Of a stretch of 64,000 nucleotides of DNA, positions 35,999 through 46,290 are shown one piece after another. The stretch is from Nocardia bovistercoris (lineage in GTDB: Bacteria > Actinomycetota > Actinomycetes > Mycobacteriales > Mycobacteriaceae): NCBI RefSeq assembly GCF_015674855.1, contig NZ_JADMLG010000019.1, positions 62,001 to 126,000 of the forward strand. Reading direction: 5' to 3'. The position numbers and the translations under genes are program-made. Under the pieces are notes generated by a model. The model saw nothing but the letters and a program-made list of their open reading frames with translations, had not been told where the DNA came from and searched no databases. The first letter of the stretch is position 1. Each line of letters begins with the position of its first letter.

Positions 35999-36064
35999 AC
36001 TACCTCGGATGTCACTGTTTGCCCAACGCTATGACCCGAACCTTCGCCCGGTACCCGGAACGCC

Positions 36065-36096
36065 GAGCGGCGCCACCCCTCGGGGTGACGCCGTTC
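36065..36096 (-). terminator. Hairpin terminator after tuf
   Basis: GAGCGGCGCCACCCC pairs with GGGGTGACGCCGTTC around a 2-base centre, 15 pairs including two G-U. It lies 24 bp past the tuf stop on the minus strand. No T-run follows, common for actinobacterial terminators. Confidence 0.65.
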
Positions 36097-36119
36097 GGTT
36101 GATCGGGTGATTCAGGGAA

Positions 36120-37310
<1,191 letters not shown>

Positions 37311-37445
37311 TTTTGGGTCCTCCTGGACTTGTTGGTGCGTGCATGTGCAGCAGTGCGTGAATCTATCCCCGCGGATGCGAGGATCGGGGTGGTGCTTGCG
37401 CCCGGCTGTCCGGGGCCAAGTCTGACACTCGACCCCGTACAGGTC

Positions 37446-39548
37446 CTATTCGCCGGTCGCCTTGGCGATGATCTCCTTCGACACGTTGGCCGGAACCTCC
37501 GCGTACGAGTTGAACACCATGGAGTAGTTGGCCCGGCCCTGGGTCTTGGACCGCAGGTCACCGATGTAGCCGAACATCTCCGAGAGCGGAACCAGCGCCT
37601 TGACGACACGGGCACCACTGCGTTCCTCCATGGCCTGGATCTGGCCACGGCGGGAGTTCAGGTCGCCGATCACTTCGCCCATGTAGTCCTCGGGCGTGGT
37701 GACCTCGACCGCCATCAGCGGCTCGAGGATCACCGGACCGGCCTTGCGAGCCGCTTCCTTCAGCGCCTGCGAGCCGGCGATCTTGAACGCCATCTCCGAG
37801 GAGTCGACGTCGTGGTATGCACCGTCGAGCAGGATCATCTTCAGGTTGACCAGCGGGTATCCGGCGAGCACGCCGTACTGCATGGCGTCCTGCGCACCGG
37901 CGTCGACCGAGGGGATGTACTCCCTCGGCACGCGACCACCGGTGACCTTGTTCTCGAATTCGTAGTGCGCGCCGTCCTCGCCGACGAACGGCTCGATGGC
38001 GATGATCACCTTCGCGAACTGACCCGAGCCACCCGTCTGCTTCTTGTGGGTGAATTCGAGCTTCTCGACCGGCTTGGTGATGGTCTCGCGGTAGGCCACC
38101 TGCGGCTTGCCTACGTTCGCCTCGACCTTGAACTCGCGCCGCATGCGGTCGACGAGGATGTCGAGGTGCAGCTCGCCCATGCCACCGATGATGGTCTGGC
38201 CGGTCTGGTCGTCCAGCTTCACCGAGAAGGTCGGGTCCTCTTCGGCGAGACGCTGGATGGCGGTGCCGAGCTTCTCCTGGTCGGACTTGGTCTTCGGCTC
38301 GATGGAGACCTCGATGACCGGGTCGGGGAAGGTCATGGACTCCAGCACGATCTGGTTCTGCGGATCGCACAGGGTGTCGCCGGTGGTGGTGTCCTTCAGG
38401 CCGATGACGGCGTAGATGTGCCCCGCCTGGGCCTCGCCGACCGGGTTCTCCTTGTTGGAGTGCATCTGGAACAGCTTGCCGAGACGCTCCTTCTTGCCCT
38501 TGGTCGAGTTGATGACCTGGGCGCCGGAGTCGACCTTGCCCGAGTACACCCGGACGTAGGTCAGCTTGCCGAAGAACGGGTGCACGGCGATCTTGAACGC
38601 CAGCGCCGCGAACGGCTCGGTGACGCTCGCGTCGCGGTGCAGGACCTGGTCCTCGTTGCCGGGGAGGTGACCGTCGGTGCCGCCGTCGTCGAGCGGGGTC
38701 GGCAGGTAGTCGATCACGGCGTCGAGCATGGGCTGCACGCCCTTGTTCTTGAACGCCGAACCGCACAGGACGGGGTACAGCTCGGAGTTGACCGTCAGCT
38801 TGCGGATCGCGCCCTTGATCTCCTCGATCGTGAGCTCTTCGCCGCCCGCGAACTTGTCGAGCAGGTCCTCGTCCGATTCGGCGACGGTCTCGAGCAGTTC
38901 CTCGCGGTACTCCTCGGCCTTCTCCAGCAGATCGGCCGGAATCTCCTGGACCTCGTACTTCTCGCCGAGTTTGGTCTCGCCCTTCCAGACCTTGGCGTTC
39001 ATCTCGACCAGGTCGACGATGCCCTCGAAGGTGTCCTCCGCGCCGATCGGCAGCTGGATGACCAGCGGCTTCGCGCCGAGGCGCTCCTTGATGGTCCTGA
39101 CGGTGAAGTAGAAGTCCGCACCGAGCTTGTCCATCTTGTTGACGAAGCAGATACGCGGCACGTCGTACTTGTCGGCCTGACGCCACACCTGCTCGGACTG
39201 GGGTTCGACGCCTTCTTTGCCGTCGAAGACGGCGACCGCACCGTCGAGCACACGCAGGGACCGCTCCACCTCGACGGTGAAGTCGACGTGTCCGGGGGTG
39301 TCGATGATGTTGATCTGGTTGTCGTTCCAGTAGCAGGTGGTGGCCGCGGAGGTGATGGTGATGCCACGCTCCTGCTCCTGCTCCATCCAGTCCATGGTGG
39401 CCGCGCCGTCGTGGACCTCACCGATCTTGTACGTGATACCGGTGTAGAAGAGGATGCGTTCGGTAGTGGTGGTCTTACCGGCATCGATGTGGGCCATGAT
39501 GCCGATGTTGCGGACCTTGTTCAGGTCGGTGAGCACGTCCTGTGCCAC
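37446..39548 (-). CDS. fusA: Translation elongation factor G
   Basis: 700 aa, the standard bacterial EF-G length. GTPase motifs AHIDAGKTTTTERIL, DTPGHVDFT and NKMDKLGAD, then the domain IV/V signatures (GAYHDVDSS; RRGQIQAMEE). Catalyses translocation and, with RRF, ribosome recycling. GTG start 39548. A 226-bp spacer separates it from rpsG. Confidence 0.99.
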   Translation of the reverse strand: MAQDVLTDLNKVRNIGIMAHIDAGKTTTTERILFYTGITYKIGEVHDGAATMDWMEQEQERGITITSAATTCYWNDNQINIIDTPGHVDFTVEVERSLRVLDGAVAVFDGKEGVEPQSEQVWRQADKYDVPRICFVNKMDKLGADFYFTVRTIKERLGAKPLVIQLPIGAEDTFEGIVDLVEMNAKVWKGETKLGEKYEVQEIPADLLEKAEEYREELLETVAESDEDLLDKFAGGEELTIEEIKGAIRKLTVNSELYPVLCGSAFKNKGVQPMLDAVIDYLPTPLDDGGTDGHLPGNEDQVLHRDASVTEPFAALAFKIAVHPFFGKLTYVRVYSGKVDSGAQVINSTKGKKERLGKLFQMHSNKENPVGEAQAGHIYAVIGLKDTTTGDTLCDPQNQIVLESMTFPDPVIEVSIEPKTKSDQEKLGTAIQRLAEEDPTFSVKLDDQTGQTIIGGMGELHLDILVDRMRREFKVEANVGKPQVAYRETITKPVEKLEFTHKKQTGGSGQFAKVIIAIEPFVGEDGAHYEFENKVTGGRVPREYIPSVDAGAQDAMQYGVLAGYPLVNLKMILLDGAYHDVDSSEMAFKIAGSQALKEAARKAGPVILEPLMAVEVTTPEDYMGEVIGDLNSRRGQIQAMEERSGARVVKALVPLSEMFGYIGDLRSKTQGRANYSMVFNSYAEVPANVSKEIIAKATGE

Positions 39549-39774
39549 GGAAATCTTCCCCGCTCTGCTTGTCGTAGATCGCTAGGTGGGATCTTGGGGT
39601 ACGAGACCCTGTCGGGTCATCACTATGTCAACGCCGGAAGCCGCACGAAAGTGCCGTCTCCGACTGTTTCGACCAGGCAGGACGCCTGTCCGGTGGCGAC
39701 TGGCTGCCGCCACCGCGCGACAGTTGCCTGCCGTGTGCCTTCCCGCGCCGACACGAGCGACGGCCGGGCCGACA

Positions 39775-40245
39775 TCACCAGCGGTAGTGCGCGAAGGCCC
39801 GGTTCGACTCGGCCATCTTGTGGGTGTCCTCACGCCGCTTGACCGAAGCGCCGAGGCCGTTGCTGGCATCGAGCAACTCGTTGGCCAGACGCTCGACCAT
39901 GGTCTTCTCCCTGCGCGCGCGCGAGAAGTTGACCAGCCAGCGCAGCGCGAGGGTGTTGGCGCGGCCGGGACGGACCTCGACCGGCACCTGGTAGGTGGCG
40001 CCACCGACGCGACGCGGCTTGACCTCGAGCGACGGCTTGACGTTGTCCAGCGCGCGCTTGAGGGTGACGACCGGATCGGTGCCGGTCTTCTCGCGCGCCT
40101 GCTCCAGCGCGCCGTAGACGATGCGCTCGGCGGTGGACTTCTTGCCGTCCAGCAGGATCTTGTTGACCAGCTGAGTGACCAGCGGCGAACCGTAGACCGG
40201 GTCGTTGATCAACGGACGCTTGGGTGCGGGGCCCTTGCGTGGCAT
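39775..40245 (-). CDS. rpsG: Ribosomal protein S7
   Basis: 156 aa, MPRKGPAPKRPLINDPVYGS at the N-terminus and HKMAESNRAFAHYRW at the C-terminus, full family length. Nucleates 30S head assembly on 16S rRNA. Its ATG lies one base after the rpsL stop, so translation is probably coupled. Confidence 0.99.
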   Translation of the reverse strand: MPRKGPAPKRPLINDPVYGSPLVTQLVNKILLDGKKSTAERIVYGALEQAREKTGTDPVVTLKRALDNVKPSLEVKPRRVGGATYQVPVEVRPGRANTLALRWLVNFSRARREKTMVERLANELLDASNGLGASVKRREDTHKMAESNRAFAHYRW

Positions 40246-40246
40246 A

Positions 40247-40621
40247 TCAGCTCTTCTCCTTCTTCGCGCCGTAGCGGCTGCGGGCCTGCTTGCGGTTCTT
40301 CACACCCTGGGTGTCGAGCGAGCCTCGGATGATCTTGTAACGCACACCGGGGAGGTCCTTCACACGACCGCCGCGCACGAGCACCATCGAGTGCTCCTGA
40401 AGGTTGTGGCCCTCGCCCGGGATGTAAGCCGTGACCTCGACCGCGCTGGTCAGGCGAACACGCGCGACCTTACGCAGCGCGGAGTTCGGCTTCTTCGGGG
40501 TCGTGGTGTACACGCGGGTGCACACCCCACGACGCTGCGGGCTCCCCTTGAGGGCCGCGGTCTTGGTCTTGGCGACCTTGTCGCGGCGCCCCTTGCGGAC
40601 CAGCTGGTTGATGGTTGGCAT
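40247..40621 (-). CDS. rpsL: Ribosomal protein S12
   Basis: 124 aa from ATG 40621 (MPTINQLVRKGR). Contains the decoding-centre segments TPKKPNSALRKVARVRL and HNLQEHSMVLVRGGRVKDLPG; the streptomycin-resistance positions carry the wild-type lysines (TPKKPNS, RGGRVKD). First gene of the str-type operon; an upstream in-frame ATG at 40735 is not homologous and is ignored. Confidence 0.99.
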   Translation of the reverse strand: MPTINQLVRKGRRDKVAKTKTAALKGSPQRRGVCTRVYTTTPKKPNSALRKVARVRLTSAVEVTAYIPGEGHNLQEHSMVLVRGGRVKDLPGVRYKIIRGSLDTQGVKNRKQARSRYGAKKEKS

Positions 40622-40928
40622 AGACCGGCTTTCCTTGTTTAGTCCATCTCTGGCGTCTGGATCTCTGGCGTCTGGATCTTCATGTCTGCGTTCGTTCGGC
40701 ACGGCGCCCCGCGTGGGAGCGCGAGCGCTCGCCACAGCCGGTTCCGTCGTTCATGCCGCTGTCATCGAGCCTTCACGTGCACGTCCGACCACGTTTCTCG
40801 CGTCCCGAGGTCGGGCGTGTCGCGCGCCGGACATTTCCCAACTTTCGGGCATGCCGGGAAGGTCGGCCGCTTTCGCTGGCTTACGTCAGAGCATGAAATT
40901 GCCCGCATCCTGCCGGGCACAGCGATCC

Positions 40929-40958
40929 ACGATACCCGCGCCATGAAGACAGGGTCAA
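40929..40958 (-). promoter_or_regulatory. Sigma-70-type promoter of the rpsL operon
   Basis: Minus strand: -35 TTGACC (40953-40958), 18-bp spacer, -10 TATCGT (40929-40934). This predicts transcription from about 40920, a 5' leader near 300 nt before rpsL, and a start just after the second DUF3558 gene. The intervening 40622-40928 holds no gene I can support. Confidence 0.6.
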
Positions 40959-40992
40959 AGCGGGGTCGATACGCCGCGCCGGTCGTGCCGGT

Positions 40993-41541
40993 CTACCGCG
41001 CCAGGTTGAGGGTCATCTCGACCAGAGTCTTCGCCGCGCCGCACGGATCGGGGTGCGTGGAACCCGCACGGTAGTTGATCCACCACCCGACGACGCCCGT
41101 GTCGGCCGCGCTCGCGCTCACGCCGCAGGAATCGGGATCGTTGGGCCTGCGCACCTCGAGCGCCAACGCGCCCTGCACGGTGATGCTCGACGTGGAGTAG
41201 CCGAGCTTGTCGTTGTTGAGCCGCTCGTTGCGCAGATTGCCGTTCTCGTACCAGTTCAACGTCACCATGCCGGTGGCTGAGCCTTCCAGGTCCCACATGC
41301 AGACCGCGCCGAAGAAGGAGTCGTTGGCATAGGAGCCCGCGCCGCCCGCCGTCTCGGCGATCTTGTCGTCGGAGACCACCTCGCACTCGCGCAGCAACTT
41401 GTCGAAATTGGTGTTGATCCCGCCGCCGCCCGCGCCGACCGCCACCGCGTTCCCGTCGACGGTCTGCCCGCAACTCGCCGTGCCCGCGACCACCGCCGCC
41501 GCGGCGGCGAAGGCGAGCACACCGCGCACCGCGCCGCCCAT
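40993..41541 (-). CDS. DUF3558-like lipoprotein
   Basis: 182 aa. Signal peptide with lipobox (AAVVAGTASCGQT; Cys near residue 24). The mature domain has CEVVSDDKIAETAG, AVCMWDLEG, SITVQGALALEVRR and a C-terminal DPCGAAKTLVEM, the Cys-paired layout of actinobacterial DUF3558 proteins, surface lipoproteins of unknown role. Overlaps the paralogous upstream gene by TGATG, so the two are cotranscribed and likely act together. Confidence 0.75.
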   Translation of the reverse strand: MGGAVRGVLAFAAAAAVVAGTASCGQTVDGNAVAVGAGGGGINTNFDKLLRECEVVSDDKIAETAGGAGSYANDSFFGAVCMWDLEGSATGMVTLNWYENGNLRNERLNNDKLGYSTSSITVQGALALEVRRPNDPDSCGVSASAADTGVVGWWINYRAGSTHPDPCGAAKTLVEMTLNLAR

Positions 41542-42068
41542 CAGCCGAGCCGCTGCACGGTCAACTCGGCAAGCGCGCGACTGCGGTCACACGGATTGCC
41601 CGAGATGGTGCCGTACATCCCGTAGGAGGTCGACCATTCGAAGAAGTCGTCGTCGAGTTGCACCGCGAGGTCGCAGACCTGACCGCTGGGATCGAGCGCC
41701 GCGAAACCCGGCCGCCCGCCGACGCTGATCACCTCCGGCGGCCTGCCCTGCGTGGTGACCCAGGCGCGCTCGCGATCGATCGGACTGCCGCGATAGGACG
41801 CGAAGGTCACACTCGCCGAACCGACACCGGCGGCCTGCCAGTTACAGCCGACCGCGTTCTTGAACACCCGCGAGACCTGTCCGAGCCCGACGCGATCACG
41901 GACCTCGTCGTCGGTGACGTGCCCGCATTCGCCGACGAACGGACCGGGCGGCACGACCTTGGGCACCGGACGCGACGGCCCCGACGACGAGTCGTCGCCG
42001 CTGCCACCGCATGCGGTGACCGCGAGCAGACAGGCAAGCCCGGCGACCAACGCAGACATGATCCGCAT
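41541..42068 (-). CDS. DUF3558-like lipoprotein, upstream paralogue
   Basis: 175 aa. Signal peptide and lipobox LACLLAVTACGGSG (Cys near residue 20), a disordered Ser/Pro-rich tether (GDDSSSGPSRPVPK), then the domain with CGHVTDDEVRDRVG, GCNWQA, VCDLAVQLDDDFFEW and GNPCDRSRALAELTV. Same architecture as the following gene, suggesting a tandem duplication. Role unknown. Confidence 0.78.
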   Translation of the reverse strand: MRIMSALVAGLACLLAVTACGGSGDDSSSGPSRPVPKVVPPGPFVGECGHVTDDEVRDRVGLGQVSRVFKNAVGCNWQAAGVGSASVTFASYRGSPIDRERAWVTTQGRPPEVISVGGRPGFAALDPSGQVCDLAVQLDDDFFEWSTSYGMYGTISGNPCDRSRALAELTVQRLG

Positions 42069-42124
42069 GCCGTGAACTCTACCCAGAACGCGGCGACCGC
42101 GAGGATCCGATCTCGCGCGGGCGC

Positions 42125-43276
42125 TCAGAGGTTGCCGCGCGCCGCCTGTTCGCGTTCGATCGCCTGGAACAGCGCCTTGAAATTACCCTTGCCGAAGCCG
42201 AGCGAGCCGTGCCGCTCGATCAATTCGAAGAATACGGTCGGGCGATCGCCGATCGGTTTCGTGAATATCTGCAACAGATAGCCGTCCGCGTCCCGGTCCA
42301 CCAGAATGCCGCGGCGGCGCAATTCCTCGACCGGCGCCCTGACCCGACCGATGCGTTCGCGCAGTTCGGGATCGCGGTAGTACGCGTCCGGGGTGTCGAG
42401 GAATTCCACACCGGTGCGGCGCAATACGTCCACGCAGGTCAGGATGTCGGCGGTGGCCAGCGCGACATGCTGGACACCCGGCCCGCGATAGAACTCGAGG
42501 TATTCGTCGATCTGCGAACGCCGCTGCCCCGCGGCCGGTTCGTTGAGCGGGAATTTCACCCGCCGACTGCCGTCCGCGACCACCTTGCTCATCAACGCCG
42601 AATACTCGGTCGCGATATCGTCGCCGACGAATTCGGCCATATTCGTGAAACCCATGACGCGGCGGTAGAACTCGACCCAGTGCTCCATCATCCCGAGCTC
42701 CACATTGCCGACCACGTGATCTATCGACTGGAACAACCGGGCCGGGCGCCCCGAGGAGGCGCGCGCCACATAGCCGGGCAGGTACGGCCCGTGATAGCGG
42801 GAACGGTCGATCAGCGAATGCCTGGTCTCGCCGTAGGTCGCCAGCGCCGCCATCCGCACCGTGCCGAATTCGTCACGTGCGGAATACGGTTCGACCAGTA
42901 TCGTCGCGCCCCGCGCGCGGGCGTGCGCCACGCAGCGGTCGACATCGGGCACCGCGAGCGCGATATCGACGACGCCGTCGCCGTGTCGATCGTGATGGGC
43001 GACCAGCGCGCTGTCCGGGTCGACCGCGCCGCGCAGCACGAACCGGGCCGACCCGCTGCGCAGCACGAACGCCTTGTGATCGCGATTGCCCGTCTCCGGT
43101 CCCGAGTACGCCTCCAGCCGCATCCCGAAGGTCGTTCGCAGGAAATGCGCGGTCTGCGTGGCATTGCCGACGACCCACACCAGCGCGTCCACGCCGAGGA
43201 CGGGAAACGGGTCAGCGTGATCAGTCCCGAGAACCCCGTGCGACGCGCCCGCGACCGGCGCCTGTTCGATGGTCAT
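42125..43276 (-). CDS. hppD: 4-hydroxyphenylpyruvate dioxygenase
   Basis: 383 aa with two vicinal-oxygen-chelate repeats. The Fe(II) ligands are visible in the C-terminal repeat: His in SIDHVVGNVE, His in PGVQHVALAT, Glu in FFELIERHG; the C-terminal FGKGNFKALFQAIE motif is characteristic. Converts 4-hydroxyphenylpyruvate to homogentisate in tyrosine catabolism. Divergent from an Lrp/AsnC regulator across 150 bp, a classical regulator-target pairing. A hydroxymandelate synthase paralogue is possible but the sequence favours HPPD. Confidence 0.95.
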   Translation of the reverse strand: MTIEQAPVAGASHGVLGTDHADPFPVLGVDALVWVVGNATQTAHFLRTTFGMRLEAYSGPETGNRDHKAFVLRSGSARFVLRGAVDPDSALVAHHDRHGDGVVDIALAVPDVDRCVAHARARGATILVEPYSARDEFGTVRMAALATYGETRHSLIDRSRYHGPYLPGYVARASSGRPARLFQSIDHVVGNVELGMMEHWVEFYRRVMGFTNMAEFVGDDIATEYSALMSKVVADGSRRVKFPLNEPAAGQRRSQIDEYLEFYRGPGVQHVALATADILTCVDVLRRTGVEFLDTPDAYYRDPELRERIGRVRAPVEELRRRGILVDRDADGYLLQIFTKPIGDRPTVFFELIERHGSLGFGKGNFKALFQAIEREQAARGNL

Positions 43277-43426
43277 ACACCAAGGAAATCGCCGGGTCGG
43301 CAGCTGGGCAACAGCGACCGTCCCGGATGGACATTGTGGTGAATCGGGCAGGCGGACCCCGCTCCATGCTGGACAATTCGACTAGCAGGGACCGAAGTGG
43401 ATCCGCGCGCGACAGAGAGGCCCATC

Positions 43427-43945
43427 ATGGCCGAGCCGACATTGGACGAACTCGATCTCGCCATCCTCACCGCGATGCACGAGTACCAGAAGGCCGGAAT
43501 TCTCGAACTGTCCCGCCGCACCAAGGTCGCGCGGGCCACCGTGCAGGCCAGGATCGCGCGGATGGAGGCGGCGGGCGTGATCGCCTCCTATGATCCGCAG
43601 ATCGACATCACCGCCGCCGGATTCGACGTGCAGGCGTTCGTGACGCTCGAGATCGCGCAGGGCGCACTGGATCTGGTCACCGCCGAACTCGAGGCCATCG
43701 CGGGCGTGCTCGAGGCGTACGCGACCACCGGCTCCGGTGACGTCCTGTGTCGCATCGGCGCGGACTCGCACGCGGGCCTGCAAGCGGTGCTGCTCAGCAT
43801 CGACCGGGCAGGCGCGGTGGTGCGCTCGCACAGCGTCGTCGTGCTGTCCACGGTCGTGGCCCGGCGCACCCTGCCGCTGCTGCGCACCGCGACCCCGACC
43901 CACCACAGCAAGGCGCCCGCCTACCGAAGCGGACAGCGCACCTGA
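43427..43945 (+). CDS. Lrp/AsnC-family transcriptional regulator
   Basis: 172 aa from ATG 43427, with AGAGG seven bases upstream; the in-frame GTG 43397 adds 10 residues and lacks an RBS. N-terminal winged HTH (LDELDLAILTAMHEYQKAGILELSRRTKVARATVQARIARM) and C-terminal RAM ligand domain (FVTLEIAQG; GSGDVLCRIGADSHAGLQAVL). Probably controls the divergent hppD in response to an aromatic amino acid. The intergenic region holds two TGGACA-like half-sites (near 43325 and 43365) as possible targets. Confidence 0.85.
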   Translation: MAEPTLDELDLAILTAMHEYQKAGILELSRRTKVARATVQARIARMEAAGVIASYDPQIDITAAGFDVQAFVTLEIAQGALDLVTAELEAIAGVLEAYATTGSGDVLCRIGADSHAGLQAVLLSIDRAGAVVRSHSVVVLSTVVARRTLPLLRTATPTHHSKAPAYRSGQRT

Positions 43946-44039
43946 ACACGCCCGACCGCACACCTCGCGGCTCAGGCCACCCACCTCACGGCCGCCGGCC
44001 GCACCTCACCACGCCGGCGGCGGCACCGCACCGGCGCGA

Positions 44040-45164
44040 TCACGCCGGGCGCAGATCCTCCCCGACCTCGAGTATCTCCACTTTCCGCTCCCGGTCCGCT
44101 TCCAGGAAGTCGAGCAACGCCGACGCTTCCGCCGCGACCTCGTCGCGTTCGGCGCGCGACCATTTCACGGTCGGGCCGACGCGCAGCCGCGCCACCGAAC
44201 CCTCGAGGAAGACCTTGTAGTACCCCGAGAGATACCCGTCGACCAGCACCGGTGACACCGCGGTGGCGAAGGCGCGCAACTGCGGAGCCGTGCCGTCGGG
44301 CACGATGCGCGTGCGGTCCTGATGCGAGAGCACCGCGTTGTCGTACCAGCCGAGCAACCGGACCGGCGCGGGCGCATCGGGATCGGCGAGCGGAGCGTCG
44401 GCGAGATCGTAGAGGGTGCGGCCGCGCTCGTCGGTGTAGGTGCGCACCCGCTCGCCCAGCGCGTCGACGGCGGCCTTGATACCGGTGAACTTCGACCAGG
44501 TCTGCATATCCATCGTGCTCGCGGGCCCGAACGCGCGCAGGTACCTGACCAGGATCTCGGCCAGCGGGTAGTCCGGTTCCAGCGGCGCGCCGAGCCACGG
44601 CTCGACCCGCGACCAGACCGGCCTGCTGTTGTCCTTCCACCGGCCGCGCGGCGGGGTCTGCAGGACCGGCAGCTGGTAGAGCCAGGTCTGCAACACCGCG
44701 CCCGCGTCGCGATCCGGATACAGCCGGGCCGCCACCGCGCGCAGTTCGGCCGCCGACACCGGCTCGTCGCCGAGCGCGGCCTCGCCGTGCGCGCGCACCT
44801 CGTCGGGATCGAGTCCGACCATGGCGCCGAAGTTGAAACCCTTGCGGAACGGGATCTTCTCCAGTTCCGGTTGGATGTGCGGCGCGATGCGCAGCGCGTC
44901 GCCCGGGGTGACCAGGTGAATGGTGCCGCGCATCAGAGTGATTCGGACCAGCGTGCGGTCTTCCAGCGCGCGCGACACCGTGGCCGGGTCGAATTCGGCC
45001 ATCCGACTCCACAATCCGACGAACGGGGGCGGCACGTCCTGCGCCTGCAACCCGACCAGGTGCGCGCACATGTCGGGCACGCTCACCTCGGCGCGCTCGA
45101 GCAGGTGCTGACGGGCGAGCAGGGTCCGGTTCAGGACCCGATTGGACAGCTTCATGATGGGCAC
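44040..45164 (-). CDS. Winged-helix DNA-binding protein (AlkZ/YcaQ-like)
   Basis: 374 aa. Member of the winged-helix family PF06224, marked by HLVGLQAQDVPPPFVGLWSR, where the QxQ motif is the catalytic signature in AlkZ-type DNA glycosylases, and LVRITLMRGTIHLVTPGDA. Actinobacteria have several paralogues; some unhook interstrand crosslinks or protect against a natural product, others are uncharacterised. Nothing nearby identifies its substrate. Confidence 0.78.
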   Translation of the reverse strand: MPIMKLSNRVLNRTLLARQHLLERAEVSVPDMCAHLVGLQAQDVPPPFVGLWSRMAEFDPATVSRALEDRTLVRITLMRGTIHLVTPGDALRIAPHIQPELEKIPFRKGFNFGAMVGLDPDEVRAHGEAALGDEPVSAAELRAVAARLYPDRDAGAVLQTWLYQLPVLQTPPRGRWKDNSRPVWSRVEPWLGAPLEPDYPLAEILVRYLRAFGPASTMDMQTWSKFTGIKAAVDALGERVRTYTDERGRTLYDLADAPLADPDAPAPVRLLGWYDNAVLSHQDRTRIVPDGTAPQLRAFATAVSPVLVDGYLSGYYKVFLEGSVARLRVGPTVKWSRAERDEVAAEASALLDFLEADRERKVEILEVGEDLRPA

Positions 45165-45209
45165 ACCGTAACTCGCGGCGGTGACGAACTCTTCGGATCG
45201 GCGTCGGAA

Positions 45210-46184
45210 TCAGCGCACCGTGACGACGACCTTGCCGAGGGCGCTGCGATTGTCCAGTGAGGCCACCGCTTCCCCGGTTCGCTCCAGCGGATACAGCACC
45301 GGCACGGGCGGTGCGATCGCGCCGGAGGCGAGCAGCGGCTCCACCTCGGCCCACTGCTCCTGGAGGTAGCCGGGATGCGTCATCGCCCACGCGCCCCAGC
45401 CCGCGCCGATCACCTCGACATTGTTGAGCAGCAGCCGGTTCACCTTCACGGTGGGGATCTCACCGCCCGTGAAGCCGACCACGAGCAGCCTGCCCGCCGC
45501 GGCCAGCGAGCGCACGCTGTCGGTGAAGCGGTCGCCGCCGACCGGGTCCAGCACGATGTCGACACCGCGCCCGCCGGTGAGTTCCTTGACCGCGGCGAGC
45601 CAGCCGTCGGTGCGCACCACGTCGGTGGCGCCGTTGGCGCGGGCGACCTCGGCCTTCTCCTCGGTGCTCACCACCGCGATCACCCGGCCCGCCCCGAGCG
45701 CGGTCGCCATCCGCAGCGTCGAGGTGCCGATTCCGCCCGCGGCGCCGTGCACGAGCACGGTCTCGCCCTCGGCCAGCCTGCCTCGAGTGCGCAGGCAGAA
45801 GTGCACGGTCAGGTCGTTGAAGAGGATGCCGGCACCCGCGTCCAGCGGAATGTTGTCGGGTAGCTTGAACACCATGTCCGCCGGTGTCACGGCGACCTCG
45901 GCGGCCGCGTTCCCCAGCATGGTCAATGCCACGACCCGGTCGCCCGGCGCCACGTGCGCCCCCTCGGGCGCCTCGCGCACCACACCCGCGATCTCGCCGC
46001 CGACGACGAAGGGGATCTCCGGCTTGAGCTGGTAGAGCCCGCGACTCATGAGGACATCGGGGAACGCGACGCCCGCCGCGTGCACGTCGATGACGACGCC
46101 ACCGTCGAATCCCGCGGGTTCCGGGATGTCGACGACCTCGATCGCTTCCGGGCCCTTCAATTCGGCGATCCGAGCTGCACGCAT
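45210..46184 (-). CDS. NADPH:quinone oxidoreductase-like zinc-independent MDR protein
   Basis: 324 aa from ATG 46184, with GGAGAGG seven bases upstream (longer in-frame start rejected). MDR fold: GroES-like N-terminus (AAGVAFPDVLMSRGLYQLKP, PFVVGGEIAGVV) and a Rossmann domain (VLVHGAAGGIGTSTLRMATALGAG, DIVLDPVGGDRF). It lacks structural zinc cysteines, as usual for quinone oxidoreductases (QOR). Reduces quinones or enones with NADPH; physiological substrate unknown. Confidence 0.87.
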   Translation of the reverse strand: MRAARIAELKGPEAIEVVDIPEPAGFDGGVVIDVHAAGVAFPDVLMSRGLYQLKPEIPFVVGGEIAGVVREAPEGAHVAPGDRVVALTMLGNAAAEVAVTPADMVFKLPDNIPLDAGAGILFNDLTVHFCLRTRGRLAEGETVLVHGAAGGIGTSTLRMATALGAGRVIAVVSTEEKAEVARANGATDVVRTDGWLAAVKELTGGRGVDIVLDPVGGDRFTDSVRSLAAAGRLLVVGFTGGEIPTVKVNRLLLNNVEVIGAGWGAWAMTHPGYLQEQWAEVEPLLASGAIAPPVPVLYPLERTGEAVASLDNRSALGKVVVTVR

Positions 46185-46290
46185 GCGATGACCTCTCCGT
46201 CTGCACGCCACGGCGGTGTCCACGGCGTCATGATCAACCTATGCGCGGCGGCGCACCGCGCATAGACCGATCCTCGCACGGCCGCTCCGA

